The notes under the pieces: model-generated
The model's database searches: none
The model's input: only the letters and a program-made list of their open reading frames with translations
Told to the model about the DNA's origin: nothing
Translations under genes and position numbers: made by a program
Assembly (NCBI GenBank): GCA_947368535.1
Contig: CANBHY010000014.1
Location: forward strand, 1 to 33,731
Direction of reading: 5' to 3'
DNA: 33,731 nucleotides
From: an uncultured Clostridium sp.
GTDB lineage: Bacteria; Bacillota; Clostridia; TANB77; CAG-508
In this document: positions 1 through 6,826 of the stretch, piece after piece
Layout: each line of letters begins with the position of its first letter
How positions within the stretch are numbered: position 1 is the first letter of the stretch

Positions 1-113
1 TTTCTCCTAATTCCCCCAACCTGCTCAGGTCCCACTCTATCCCAGCCTCACCACAGGTAGTTGGTGCTATTTGCTTTTGAATGATTTGTAAATTACACAA
101 TATTTTTACTATA

Positions 114-157
114 GTCGACAGAATTCGACATAAAATATTAGCATAATGTTGTATAAT
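114..157 (+). promoter_or_regulatory. Promoter with tandem Spo0A-box-like sites
   Basis: A good -10 hexamer (TATAAT, 152-157) lies upstream of the small gene at 225. TTCGACA at 124-130 is an exact match to the Spo0A box in its reverse orientation (TGTCGAA). GTCGACA at 114-120 is a one-mismatch copy exactly 10 bp upstream, so both face the same side of the helix. The -35 is poor: TCGACA at 125-130 lies 21 bp from the -10. An activator bound at the boxes could compensate. Regulation by Spo0A is inferred. Confidence 0.4.
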
Positions 158-170
158 AGAAGAAACACAT

Positions 171-200
171 TGCAGGCCGCTGGGAAGCCGGCGCCCTGCA
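171..200 (+). promoter_or_regulatory. GC-rich hairpin just before the ribosome-binding site
   Basis: The arms TGCAGGCCGCTGG (171-183) and CCGGCGCCCTGCA (188-200) can form a 13-position stem with one mismatch and one G-U pair around a GAAG loop. It stands out in very AT-rich DNA. It ends about 11 bases before the AAGGAGG site (211-217) of the small gene at 225 and has no T-run, so it is not a terminator. It could stabilise the mRNA, regulate translation or be part of an oriT. Confidence 0.5.
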
Positions 201-224
201 GCACAGCAATAAGGAGGATGTTTT

Positions 225-398
225 ATGACAGAACAGAAAGATTTACTAAATGAATTTTATCATGACTGGTTAGATACTGATGTACCATTAGGTGAAGCTT
301 TAAGAAATACACTAGAAGAGTCAGTAGCAGTTATTACTAGATATTATAATAAGCAAAATAGATTTAATGCAAATAAGATGGACTCAAAAGAAAGATAG
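225..398 (+). CDS. Small acidic hypothetical protein upstream of the relaxase
   Basis: The reading frame encodes 57 residues from ATG 225 with an AAGGAGG site 7 bases upstream, which makes translation likely despite the small size. The product is helical and charged (starts MTEQKDLLNE), with no membrane segment, cysteine cluster or motif I recognise. It ends 11 bases before the GTG of the relaxase gene and is probably co-transcribed with it, so a role as a relaxosome accessory or mobilization regulator is possible. That role rests only on position. Confidence 0.6.
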   Translation: MTEQKDLLNEFYHDWLDTDVPLGEALRNTLEESVAVITRYYNKQNRFNANKMDSKER

Positions 399-409
399 GT
401 GAATATAAT

Positions 410-1378
410 GTGAGTTATGCAATAATAAGAAATACCAATTATAAAATGAAAAACTTAGCAGGTATTTATAGGCATAATGAAAGAAAAAATACTAACTATT
501 CTAATAAAGACATAAATAAACATAATTCGACAAAAAATTATTCAATTAAAGTACCTTATTCTACATATGAAAAAGTGTTTAGAGATTTAAGAAATCAATA
601 TCATTTAGAAGGACAGATAAAGAATGTTAGTAATGTAATGTGTGAATTAATTATAACATCAGATAAAGGTTTTTTTGAAAGTATTGGTGAAAATGAAACT
701 AAAAGATATTTCCAAACTGCTTATAAGTTTGTATCAAATTATCAAAATTTAGGAGAAAAATTTGTTGTGTCAGCTAAAGTGCATAATGATGAAAGTACAC
801 CGCATTTACATATAATATTTATTCCAGTAGTTCACAAGAAAGATAAGAATGAAAAAGAAATATCCAAAATTTCATGTAGCGAGTATTGGAGAGGAAAAGA
901 CAGTTATAAAAAATTACAAGACAACTTTTATAATTATATGATTAAATCTGGTTTTGAATTAGAACGTGGAAATACTAAAGATAACAAACATATAGAGATA
1001 GAACAACTGAAGAAAATTACAAATTATGAGACACAAAAGTACGAAAAACAAACAGAACAATTAGAAAAAACGATAAATACAAACAATATTGAAATATTAA
1101 AATCGGAAAATAAAAGAATTATAAAAAAATTTAATACACTAGCTAATCAATATGTAAGAATAAAAAATAATGTAGATACAGTAAATATTGTAAATCAAAA
1201 TTTAAAAATTGAAAATGATAGTTTAAAAGAAAAAAATAAGAGATTAGAGAAAGAGAATAGTAAGTTAAAAGATTATATAGATAGAACATTTGAGTGTGTT
1301 AGTTTATTATTTGATTTTTCAAAAGAAAGATTAAAAAGATTAGTTAATTCTTTTATAAATGAAGTGAAAAACAGATGA
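410..1378 (+). CDS. mobV: MOBV-family relaxase (Mob/Pre)
   Basis: This is a relaxase that nicks oriT and pilots single-stranded DNA into a conjugative channel supplied by another element. The N-terminal motif HNERKNTNYSN (residues about 22-32) matches MOBV motif I, and HNDESTPHLH (125-134) is the HxDExxPHxH metal-binding motif III. The C-terminal part from about residue 205 is a long charged coiled coil, usual in this family. The 322-residue length is at the short end for the family. The start is GTG 410, with AGGTGA (398-402) as ribosome-binding site. It follows a small gene and precedes a DUF6809-like gene, probably as one operon. No type IV secretion genes are visible, so the element would be mobilizable rather than self-transmissible. 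Confidence 0.9.
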   Translation: MSYAIIRNTNYKMKNLAGIYRHNERKNTNYSNKDINKHNSTKNYSIKVPYSTYEKVFRDLRNQYHLEGQIKNVSNVMCELIITSDKGFFESIGENETKRYFQTAYKFVSNYQNLGEKFVVSAKVHNDESTPHLHIIFIPVVHKKDKNEKEISKISCSEYWRGKDSYKKLQDNFYNYMIKSGFELERGNTKDNKHIEIEQLKKITNYETQKYEKQTEQLEKTINTNNIEILKSENKRIIKKFNTLANQYVRIKNNVDTVNIVNQNLKIENDSLKEKNKRLEKENSKLKDYIDRTFECVSLLFDFSKERLKRLVNSFINEVKNR

Positions 1379-1391
1379 AAGGTGGTAATTA

Positions 1392-1658
1392 ATGAATAAA
1401 ATAAAAATTGAAGATTTATATGATAATTTACAAGATAAAATAGTAAAAGATATTTCAGAAGATGAAAAGTTAAATAGTTTATGGAAAGAAATTAATGAAT
1501 TAGATGAGTTACTAAAAAACACTATTTCTAAAGAAGATTATGAAATATTTGCTGAGTATTTATCAAAAGAAGCAGAATTAATTGATATGGAACGAAAAAA
1601 GGCGTTTACTTATGGATATAAGCTATCAAATGAATTGATGATTGATTCATTAAGATAG
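1392..1658 (+). CDS. Small DUF6809-like protein
   Basis: This 88-residue helical, acidic protein follows the relaxase by 13 bases, with AAAGGTGG as ribosome-binding site. Its C-terminal pattern, an aromatic-Gly-Tyr-lysine-leucine stretch followed by ELMIDSLR, resembles the small DUF6809-type proteins common on Firmicutes mobile elements. The assignment is from memory of the pattern and is tentative. The gene at 6265 in element 2 has a similar layout (ending YKRGFKDALTLL), so the two elements may carry distant versions of the same accessory gene. The last 25 bases around its stop codon recur at 5578-5602. Function is unknown. Confidence 0.6.
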   Translation: MNKIKIEDLYDNLQDKIVKDISEDEKLNSLWKEINELDELLKNTISKEDYEIFAEYLSKEAELIDMERKKAFTYGYKLSNELMIDSLR

Positions 1659-1663
1659 TAAAT
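1639..1663 (+). repeat. 25-bp direct repeat, copy 1 (end of DUF6809-like gene)
   Basis: The 25 bases around the stop codon of the gene at 1392 (core TTAAGATAGTAAAT) recur at 5578-5602 with one mismatch. The two copies bracket the terminator, promoter, intron and HEPN-motif operon. Confidence 0.75.
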
Positions 1664-1665
1664 TA

Positions 1666-1698
1666 AAGGCAAGTAGAAATTGAAAACTACTTGCTTTT
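1666..1698 (+). terminator. Terminator after the relaxase operon
   Basis: The stem GCAAGTAG (1669-1676) / CTACTTGC (1687-1694) has a 10-base loop and is followed by TTTT. It sits 10 bases after the DUF6809-like stop codon and would end the relaxase operon. Confidence 0.7.
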
Positions 1699-1708
1699 AT
1701 GATATAAA
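1680..1708 (+). promoter_or_regulatory. Candidate promoter for the HEPN-motif operon
   Basis: TTGAAA (1680-1685), a 17-bp spacer and TATAAA (1703-1708) make a good sigma-A promoter. The -35 lies in the loop of the preceding terminator hairpin. Transcription would start near 1715, about 15 bases before the group II intron begins. After splicing, the message would reach the ribosome-binding site at 3613 within about 25 bases. This is the best visible promoter for the genes at 3624 and 4445. Confidence 0.5.
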
Positions 1709-2218
1709 TAAGTTGAATAAATAGTAATTGTGCGCCCAGCAAAGGGTAAGTAATCTAACGGGTGGAAATCCCGTCTGGCTAAGGTCTAACCAACCACCAG
1801 TAGTGAGTTTTGTGCTTATGGCAGTAATGTTATGAGTAAAGCGTAAACAACAAGGAAGTAGGGTTAAAAGGCAATTCAGCCCCGAAATGTTACCAATTAA
1901 AAGGCAGACGTGCTAATTACCACGGAATGCAACATTTGAATAATTGTTATGGTGAAATTATTCAAACTTTTACGGGGTCATTAGAGCCAATCATACTTTA
2001 CATAGAGATTACTTTATCAACTGGGGAGAGCCTAGTATTTCTTGTAGTAATACAAGTATGACAAACAACAATAAAACGGAGAATGTCAAAAGAATATTAG
2101 GCAGTCGGATAAGCTCATAGTAGTGGGGAAGTTTCTGTAATGGAAATGGAGCGAAGGGGCTTACGTAATAGCGGTCTTGATACGGAAACATTATCTGTAC
2201 TCAGGGACAGGAGGAATA

Positions 2219-3241
2219 ATGGAAACAAAACTAGCAAGAATAGCAGACAAATCAAGAAATGAAAAACGACCAATATTTACATCATTGTATCACTTAATCA
2301 ATGAAGACTTATTAAAACAATGTCATAAAGAATTAGATGGTAGCAAAGCAGAAGGAATAGACAACGTAAACAAGAAAGAGTATGCAGAAAACTTAGAAGA
2401 AAATATCAAAGACCTAGTAATAAGATTAAAGAATAAAGCATATAAACCAGCGCCAGCCCTTAGGGTATATATACCAAAAGATAACGGTAAAATGCGACCA
2501 CTAGGAATATCAAGATATGAAGACAAAATAGTACAATTAGCATTAAAGAAAATACTAGAAGCAATATATGAGCCAAAATTTCAAGATAATATGTATGGTT
2601 TCAGAGCAAATAACAGTTGTCACAAGGCAATAAAATATGTGCATAAAAGTATATCAACAACAAGAATAAACTACATAGTAGATGCAGATATAAAAGGTTT
2701 CTTTGACCATATAGACCATGACTGGATGATAAAGTTCATAGAATACAACATAAAAGACCCCAATATTATAGGCTTAATTAAGAAATATCTAAAAGCAGGA
2801 ATAATGGACAAGGGGAAATATGTAGAAACAGAAGAAGGCTCAGCACAAGGAAATATAATAAGTCCAGTATTAGCAAATATATATATGCATTTTGTATTAG
2901 TATTATGGTATAAAGAAATAATTGAAAAGAGAGCAGAGGGAGAAAAATTTCTAGTAGTATATGCAGATGACTTTATTGCAGGTTTTCAATATAAAAGAGA
3001 GGCAGAAGCATATTATGAAGCATTAAAGAAAAGAATGAGTAAATTTGGTTTAGAATTGGAAAGTAGCAAAAGTAAAATAATTGAATTTGGTAGATATGCA
3101 GAACAAGATAGAAAAGCAAGAGGAGAAGGAAAACCAGAAACATTTGATTTTCTGGGATTTACATTTTATTGTAGTAGAACAAGAAAGGGTTTCTTTTGTG
3201 TGAAAGTAAAGACGAGTAAAAAGAAATTTAAGCAGAAATAA
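2219..3241 (+). CDS. ltrA: Group II intron reverse transcriptase, N-terminal part (frameshifted)
   Basis: This part carries the reverse transcriptase domain of the intron-encoded protein, which would copy intron RNA into DNA. I start it at ATG 2219 because GGAGGA lies 5 bases upstream; the open frame extends back to 2177 without a ribosome-binding site. Visible RT blocks include the RPLGIS motif, DADIKGFFDHIDH, GSAQGNIISPVLANIYM and the catalytic YADD (residues 248-251). The fingers and palm look intact. The frame stops at TAA 3239-3241 just where the maturase domain should begin. That domain continues in another frame from about 3238. Restoring one A in the AAATAAAA stretch near 3236 would join the two parts into a protein of about 430 residues. 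Confidence 0.85.
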   Translation: METKLARIADKSRNEKRPIFTSLYHLINEDLLKQCHKELDGSKAEGIDNVNKKEYAENLEENIKDLVIRLKNKAYKPAPALRVYIPKDNGKMRPLGISRYEDKIVQLALKKILEAIYEPKFQDNMYGFRANNSCHKAIKYVHKSISTTRINYIVDADIKGFFDHIDHDWMIKFIEYNIKDPNIIGLIKKYLKAGIMDKGKYVETEEGSAQGNIISPVLANIYMHFVLVLWYKEIIEKRAEGEKFLVVYADDFIAGFQYKREAEAYYEALKKRMSKFGLELESSKSKIIEFGRYAEQDRKARGEGKPETFDFLGFTFYCSRTRKGFFCVKVKTSKKKFKQK

Positions 3242-3246
3242 AAGCA

Positions 3247-3516
3247 ATGAAATTATGGCTATATGCTAACAGAGATATAAAGACTAAAGATTTAATGGAT
3301 AAATTAAAAATTAAACTTTTAGGACACTATCGTTACTATGGAATTTCACATAATAGCGACATGATAGGAACTTTTAGACATAGAACATTAGAATATTTAT
3401 TTAAAATATTAAATAGAAGAAGTAATAAAAGAAGTTACAATTGGATAGGCTTCAATGAAATGTTAAGATACTATAAGCTACCATACCCAAAGATATACTT
3501 TAGCTTATTTGATTAA
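3247..3516 (+). pseudogene. ltrA: Group II intron maturase domain X fragment
   Basis: The 89 residues match the maturase-specific domain X that follows the RT domain in group II intron proteins: the ANRDIKTKDLMDKLK segment, then LLGHYRYYGISHNSDMI, typical of intron maturases (GHxxYYGIxxN). No DNA-binding or HNH endonuclease domain follows; the frame ends at 3516, about 20 bases before domain V. It lacks its own ribosome-binding site and lies one frame away from the RT part, so it is probably the detached end of a frameshifted gene. Ribosomal slippage is an alternative, but the sequence shows no convincing slippery heptamer or downstream stem. Confidence 0.8.
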
Positions 3517-3537
3517 AAAGTGAATGCTATTACGAAG

Positions 3538-3568
<31 letters not shown>

Positions 3569-3623
3569 CTGAATAGGGGCTTGTGTCGTGAGGCACTTGT
3601 CTACTAAACTATGGGGGGGATAT

Positions 3624-4433
3624 ATGACAGAAGTTGATGTTAATGAAGAACTTAGAAATATCGAAAATACTCTAAGAGACATTATTTCTTTTGCTTTAAA
3701 TATAAAATATGGGCATGACTGGATTGATAAACTAAAAGTAAGTGATGATAAGAAAAAAAGTTGGAAAAATAAAATGGTCGAAGAATCAAAAAGATTTAGG
3801 GGAGTATTAATTGATAATAGACTATTATATTATAGTGAATTTCATGATTTGTGCAATATTATAAGCAATCATTGGGATGAGGTTTTTAAAGATATTTTTA
3901 TCGAAAAAAAGCAAATTGAGGTGCTTTTAGATATTATTTCTTCATATAGAGTTTCTATTGCTCACAATAGAGAGTTAAGAGATCATCAAAAGTATTTTTT
4001 GGTTGGAGCAAGTGGAATAATTAGAAGTTTAATTGCAGAATATAGAGCAGATAGAGATAATGAAGATAGCTACTATCCAAGTTTTCAAAGTGTTTTTATA
4101 AATAATTTAGATATTACAAATATTGATGATTGTCTAAAATTAGGTAAAAAAAATTATCATGTGGGAGATGATATTGAAGTATCAGTTAACGTTAATTGTC
4201 CTCCTGATATAAAGGTTAAATATGCTATTGCAATCAGTAAAGATATGTTTTTTGATTTTTCAGATAAAGATTTTACAGTGTCTAATAAAAAGAGGATTAA
4301 ACTGACCAAAGAACATATACCACAAGTAAATGTGTTTGTTGCTGTTAAATCAAATCAGGATTATCATCGTTATAAGAATGAAGACTTACATGAAGAACAT
4401 TATATAAATGTTTTACCAAATAAAGAATTGTAA
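3624..4433 (+). CDS. HEPN-motif protein with C-terminal beta domain (operon gene 1)
   Basis: The product has 269 residues. I start it at ATG 3624; an in-frame ATG at 3588 lies inside intron domain VI. The G7 run at 3613-3619 serves as ribosome-binding site. Residues about 1-145 are helical and resemble the Swt1-type HEPN fold, with RVSIAHNR giving an R-x4-H motif (R109, H114), the catalytic pattern of HEPN ribonucleases. Residues about 165-265 look beta-rich and could bind a partner or ligand. No signal peptide or membrane segment is seen. It forms an operon with the gene at 4445 (11-base gap), which carries a second HEPN-type motif. HEPN proteins often act in defence or toxin-antitoxin systems; that role here is inferred from motif and location on a mobile element. 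Confidence 0.65.
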   Translation: MTEVDVNEELRNIENTLRDIISFALNIKYGHDWIDKLKVSDDKKKSWKNKMVEESKRFRGVLIDNRLLYYSEFHDLCNIISNHWDEVFKDIFIEKKQIEVLLDIISSYRVSIAHNRELRDHQKYFLVGASGIIRSLIAEYRADRDNEDSYYPSFQSVFINNLDITNIDDCLKLGKKNYHVGDDIEVSVNVNCPPDIKVKYAIAISKDMFFDFSDKDFTVSNKKRIKLTKEHIPQVNVFVAVKSNQDYHRYKNEDLHEEHYINVLPNKEL

Positions 4434-4444
4434 TAGGAGTAAAA

Positions 4445-5542
4445 ATGCAGGAAATTACTAAAAATATTTTAGAGAAGTTAGAAACATTAAGAGATAAGAT
4501 TAATGAAAATGTAGAATACATGATTTTAAAATATGATTTGTCTAATAATAAAAACCATTGGAATTGTATATGTTCTGCTATGGATTGGATAGATGTTGCT
4601 AAAGAAAATATAGATTCTGATTTAATAAGAAAAGAATTTAAATATATGTGGAAAGATGTATATAGCTATTTATCTGCTGTTGATATTATTATTGATGGAA
4701 TAATTCAAATTCATAGAGTAGTTTTTGAAACAAAAGATACTATTTTTAAAGATAATACTATATTTAAAAATAATTTAAATAAGAATGATTATGAATATTT
4801 TAAACATATTAGAGCTGTATTTGGTGCTCATCCTGTAAATATAGATGAAAAGGGAAACAAAAAATATGCTAGTTGGATAACACAGGGGATATTTACTGAT
4901 TATGATTTTGCAGTTTTAATATATGATTCTAATAAAGATAATCAATTATCAAAACAATTTGGATTTAAAATAAATGAAGTTAATCAATTTTTATGGAAAT
5001 ATGTACAATATTTAGATGAAATTTATCTACAGATATTCAAAAAGCAAGAGGAATTTATAAATGATAAAAAGAAAATAGTTATTAAAAAATCAGATTCTGC
5101 ATTGGAGCAAATAGATATTCTAATGCAAGAAAATGAAAAAAGATTGAATAGCGAATATTATGAACAAATTTTAAAAGAATTAAAGATTATATTTGCAACT
5201 GAAATAAAACAAAAGGGAAATCAAATATATGTATTAAAATATCGAGAGATATTAAAAAAAAGAATTGATGAAATATATTATTCGTTACAAAATATGCAGT
5301 ATATTGATTTGAAAGTTTATAATGATTTAAATCCTAAATATAGTAATAAAGATAGATTTGGATATGCTTTTGGGAAATTAACTAGTATAGTACATTCAAA
5401 GAATTATGAGTATCCTTTTGATATTATAAGAAAAGATTTAGAAAAAAATATATCCAATAATATGCTATGTGACTACGACAATTGTGAAGAATTATATGTT
5501 ATTCTATTAACTTCACTTTATATGGAGAGTATTGCAGATTAA
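4445..5542 (+). CDS. Large HEPN-motif protein (operon gene 2)
   Basis: This is a 365-residue, highly charged, mainly helical protein starting at ATG 4445 with AGGAG 8 bases upstream. HIRAVFGAHP contains R123-x5-H129, the R-x(4-6)-H pattern of HEPN RNases, followed by proline as in several HEPN groups. Residues about 200-290 look like a coiled coil. A second helical unit follows, where KLTSIVHSKNYEYPF has a histidine in a similar setting but lysine in place of arginine, so the protein may be a tandem HEPN with one degenerate half. I do not recognise a named family. Coupling to gene 1 suggests a complex. A paired toxin and antidote, or a two-subunit RNA sensor and nuclease, both fit; neither is shown by the sequence. 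Confidence 0.6.
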   Translation: MQEITKNILEKLETLRDKINENVEYMILKYDLSNNKNHWNCICSAMDWIDVAKENIDSDLIRKEFKYMWKDVYSYLSAVDIIIDGIIQIHRVVFETKDTIFKDNTIFKNNLNKNDYEYFKHIRAVFGAHPVNIDEKGNKKYASWITQGIFTDYDFAVLIYDSNKDNQLSKQFGFKINEVNQFLWKYVQYLDEIYLQIFKKQEEFINDKKKIVIKKSDSALEQIDILMQENEKRLNSEYYEQILKELKIIFATEIKQKGNQIYVLKYREILKKRIDEIYYSLQNMQYIDLKVYNDLNPKYSNKDRFGYAFGKLTSIVHSKNYEYPFDIIRKDLEKNISNNMLCDYDNCEELYVILLTSLYMESIAD

Positions 5543-5784
5543 ATGATGGAACTTGCTAACAGTAGTAAAATTTATTTTGATTGATTCTTTAAGATAGTAA
5601 ATAATTTGTGTGCAATACGTGTGTGCAGATTGTGTGCACGAATTAAAAAATAACGAATAAGGTTACATAATTTTGAAAGTATATTGAATAATGAAAAATA
5701 AGTGTAGTGTAGTTGTGTCAATACTTGTATGTAATTATGAATAAAAGTAAAAAACGATGAATTTGGTTAAAATTCATCGTTTTT
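5543..5784. other. Gene-free right end of element 1
   Basis: No gene is visible here. After the repeat remnant comes a run of three GTGTGCA units at about 5609-5637, then AT-rich DNA and a strong symmetric hairpin (5749-5786) immediately before the tRNA-derived repeat. GTG-rich repeats also occur at the right end of element 2 (12304-12325), at a comparable distance from its tRNA core. They may be recombinase arm-binding sites of element 1. If element 1 does not end here, this is simply chromosomal spacer. Confidence 0.4.
5578..5602 (+). repeat. 25-bp direct repeat, copy 2 (gene remnant)
   Basis: This copy matches 24 of 25 bases at 1639-1663 but is not attached to an open reading frame of useful length. 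It is best read as the leftover 3' tip of a DUF6809-like gene, produced when the 3.9-kb cargo segment was gained. Confidence 0.7.
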
Positions 5785-5786
5785 TG
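5749..5786. terminator. Symmetric terminator beside the attachment repeat
   Basis: CGATGAATTT and AAATTCATCG form a near-perfect stem with a short loop, with a T6 run on the plus side and a matching A-run on the other, so it can act on either strand. Read on the minus strand it would lie directly after the CCA end of tRNA-Leu if element 2 were excised, so it may be the tRNA's original terminator. It would also end plus-strand read-through from element 1. Confidence 0.75.
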
Positions 5787-5796
5787 GTGCGGATGA
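5785..5796. repeat. attL: copy of the tRNA-Leu 3' end
   Basis: TGGTGCGGATGA equals the reverse complement of the last 12 bases of tRNA-Leu including CCA, and identity stops right after it on both sides. It has no tRNA body attached, as expected for the displaced 3' tip at the distal end of an element integrated into a tRNA gene. Confidence 0.75.
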
Positions 5797-5837
5797 CTAA
5801 CATAATTGTGTATATTTCAATTATTACTCCTATTTTT

Positions 5838-5853
5838 GTGTGGATACTCACAC
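5838..5853. repeat. Inverted GTGTG repeat, possible left arm site
   Basis: GTGTG-GATACT-CACAC lies about 40 bases inside attL. Its TACTCACAC half (5845-5853) matches, in inverted orientation, GTGTGAGTA at 12306-12314 near attR. Matching short repeats inside both ends fit binding sites for the AP2-like arm-binding domain of a tyrosine integrase. Confidence 0.4.
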
Positions 5854-5933
5854 TATCTCCTTTACCAAAAGGGGTAAAAATGAAGCCTTGAATTATAAAA
5901 AAATATGTGATAACATTTTAGCATCAAAGAAAA

Positions 5934-5968
5934 GATCTTAGATTCGTCCGAATCTTAGGTCTTTTTTT
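5934..5968 (+). terminator. Terminator-like hairpin in the leader of the element 2 operon
   Basis: GATTCG/CGAATC with flanking partial pairing, a TC loop and a T7 run make a clear intrinsic terminator. It stands between attL and the first gene, 26 bases before ATG 5995, with no gene upstream inside the element. It may block chromosomal transcription from entering, or act as an attenuator for the excisionase and downstream genes. Confidence 0.65.
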
Positions 5969-5994
5969 ATTTTATTTTTTGGAGGTAAAAAAAG

Positions 5995-6264
5995 ATGATT
6001 GACGATATTATAAAAGATTTTAGTGAAAAATTAGAAGCTATTAATAAAAAGTTAGATATTTTAAAAAATGATGGAAATTCAGGAATTGAAGTGCTTTCTA
6101 CTAATGATATAATGTCAATTTTGAGAATTAATCGAAATCAAGCAAACGAATTATTTAAACGTGCGGATTTTCCAAAAATTAAAGGTATTAAGAGCAATAA
6201 GGTTGAAAGAACAGCTTTTAAAAGCTGGCTTCAAAATAATGAAAAAATGAAAGGGGGGATATAA
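5995..6264 (+). CDS. xis: Excisionase-like helix-turn-helix protein
   Basis: This 89-residue protein starts at ATG 5995 with TGGAGG upstream. After a short coiled-coil-like N-terminus, the segment LSTNDIMSILRINRNQANELFKRADFPKIKGIKSNKVERTAFKSWL (given here as residues about 35-80) has the winged MerR/excisionase pattern: a helix-turn-helix followed by a short wing with a basic residue and a final tryptophan helix. Such proteins bend att DNA and bias an integrase towards excision, or regulate transcription. It is the first gene inside attL, a common place for xis, but is separated from the integrase by two genes. Its stop touches the TTG start of the next gene. Confidence 0.7.
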   Translation: MIDDIIKDFSEKLEAINKKLDILKNDGNSGIEVLSTNDIMSILRINRNQANELFKRADFPKIKGIKSNKVERTAFKSWLQNNEKMKGGI

Positions 6265-6507
6265 TTGGAAAACGTAATAAATAGTCTATTTTCAAAACGT
6301 GAAGAAGAAATAACTTTAACTAAAGAAGAACAAGAGAAAATACTTCAAGAATCTAAAATTTATTTAAATGACATTATTAAGCAAATTGATGATGAAAACA
6401 TACAATTAAACTTACTTAAATATGAGGAACAAAATAATAGAATAAATTCAAAATATGACGAACTTTTTTATAAACGAGGTTTCAAAGACGCACTAACATT
6501 ACTATAA
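6265..6507 (+). CDS. Small DUF6809-like protein of element 2
   Basis: This is an 80-residue acidic helical protein. The start is TTG 6265, directly after the preceding stop, with the G6 run at 6253-6258 as ribosome-binding site; no ATG alternative fits. The C-terminus (YDELFYKRGFKDALTLL) has the aromatic-x-x-Gly-Phe/Tyr pattern also seen in the gene at 1392, so the two may be related. Function is unknown. It is translated with the excisionase-like gene and lies just before the iteron region, so a role in replication or copy control is conceivable. Confidence 0.6.
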   Translation: MENVINSLFSKREEEITLTKEEQEKILQESKIYLNDIIKQIDDENIQLNLLKYEEQNNRINSKYDELFYKRGFKDALTLL

Positions 6508-6662
6508 AAAGAAAAATAGCCGATTTATCGTTAAATACATAACGAAATCGGACTACTTCCCTTAATTAATTGGTTACATTTTAAAATATTTATAATAGAA
6601 ATATACCAAAAATAATAAAAAAAGTCAATTTTTAATGTAGAAAATTAATTAAAAAACAGGTT
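6508..6662. other. Gene-free spacer with a hairpin before the iterons
   Basis: No gene is seen. At about 6519-6553 the arms CCGATTT...AAATCGG with an inner CGTTA/TAACG pair form a hairpin soon after the DUF6809-like stop. It lacks a T-run, so it is more likely an mRNA 3' end structure or part of the origin than a classical terminator. A very AT-rich stretch follows (6580-6660), suitable for DNA unwinding. Confidence 0.5.
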
Positions 6663-6771
6663 TTACTGTCCCTTTTTGGTTGTTACTGACCCTGTTTTGG
6701 GGTAACTGACCCTGTTACTGTCCCTGTTAAAAGGCTTATATTTAGCCAAAAGGGACAGTAAGGGACAGTAA
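6663..6771. repeat. Iteron cluster, candidate replication origin
   Basis: The 11-mer TTACTGWCCCT occurs at 6663-6673, 6683-6693, 6703-6713 (as TAACTGACCCT) and 6715-6725. Two more copies lie in inverted orientation at 6751-6761 and 6761-6771. The first three starts are 20 bp apart, two helical turns. Between the direct and inverted groups is a small palindrome (GGCT-TATATTT-AGCC). AT-rich DNA lies on both sides and a RepA-type ATPase gene begins at 6827. This layout is that of an iteron origin or an autoregulated rep promoter. Confidence 0.75.
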
Positions 6772-6826
6772 AATCGCAAATTAAGATAAAAAAATATATA
6801 AAATTTTATAGAAAAGGAGATAAAAA

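Larger units (their letters stand above)
1..224. other. Leader region of element 1; no secure gene in 1-110
   Basis: The first 70 bases are much richer in G+C than the DNA that follows. On the minus strand one frame is open from about 135 to the window start, but it has no ATG and no ribosome-binding site, so I do not call it a gene; it could be the end of an older gene. From 110 onward the stretch holds two Spo0A-box-like heptamers, a promoter and a GC-rich hairpin, listed separately, which lead into the small gene at 225. Confidence 0.4.

Noticed and set aside
1..135. Minus-strand open frame at the window start
   Set aside because: It has no start codon with a ribosome-binding site and overlaps the promoter of the gene at 225; too short to identify.
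3588..3623. Upstream ATG 3588 as start of HEPN gene 1
   Set aside because: It lies in intron domain VI and would be removed by splicing; ATG 3624 has the G7 site.
5609..5637. GTGTGCA repeats as a CRISPR array
   Set aside because: Units are 7 bases with short irregular spacing and no cas genes are near.
6663..6771. Iteron cluster as a CRISPR array
   Set aside because: Repeats are 11 bp with 1-9 bp gaps and some are inverted; this is iteron layout.
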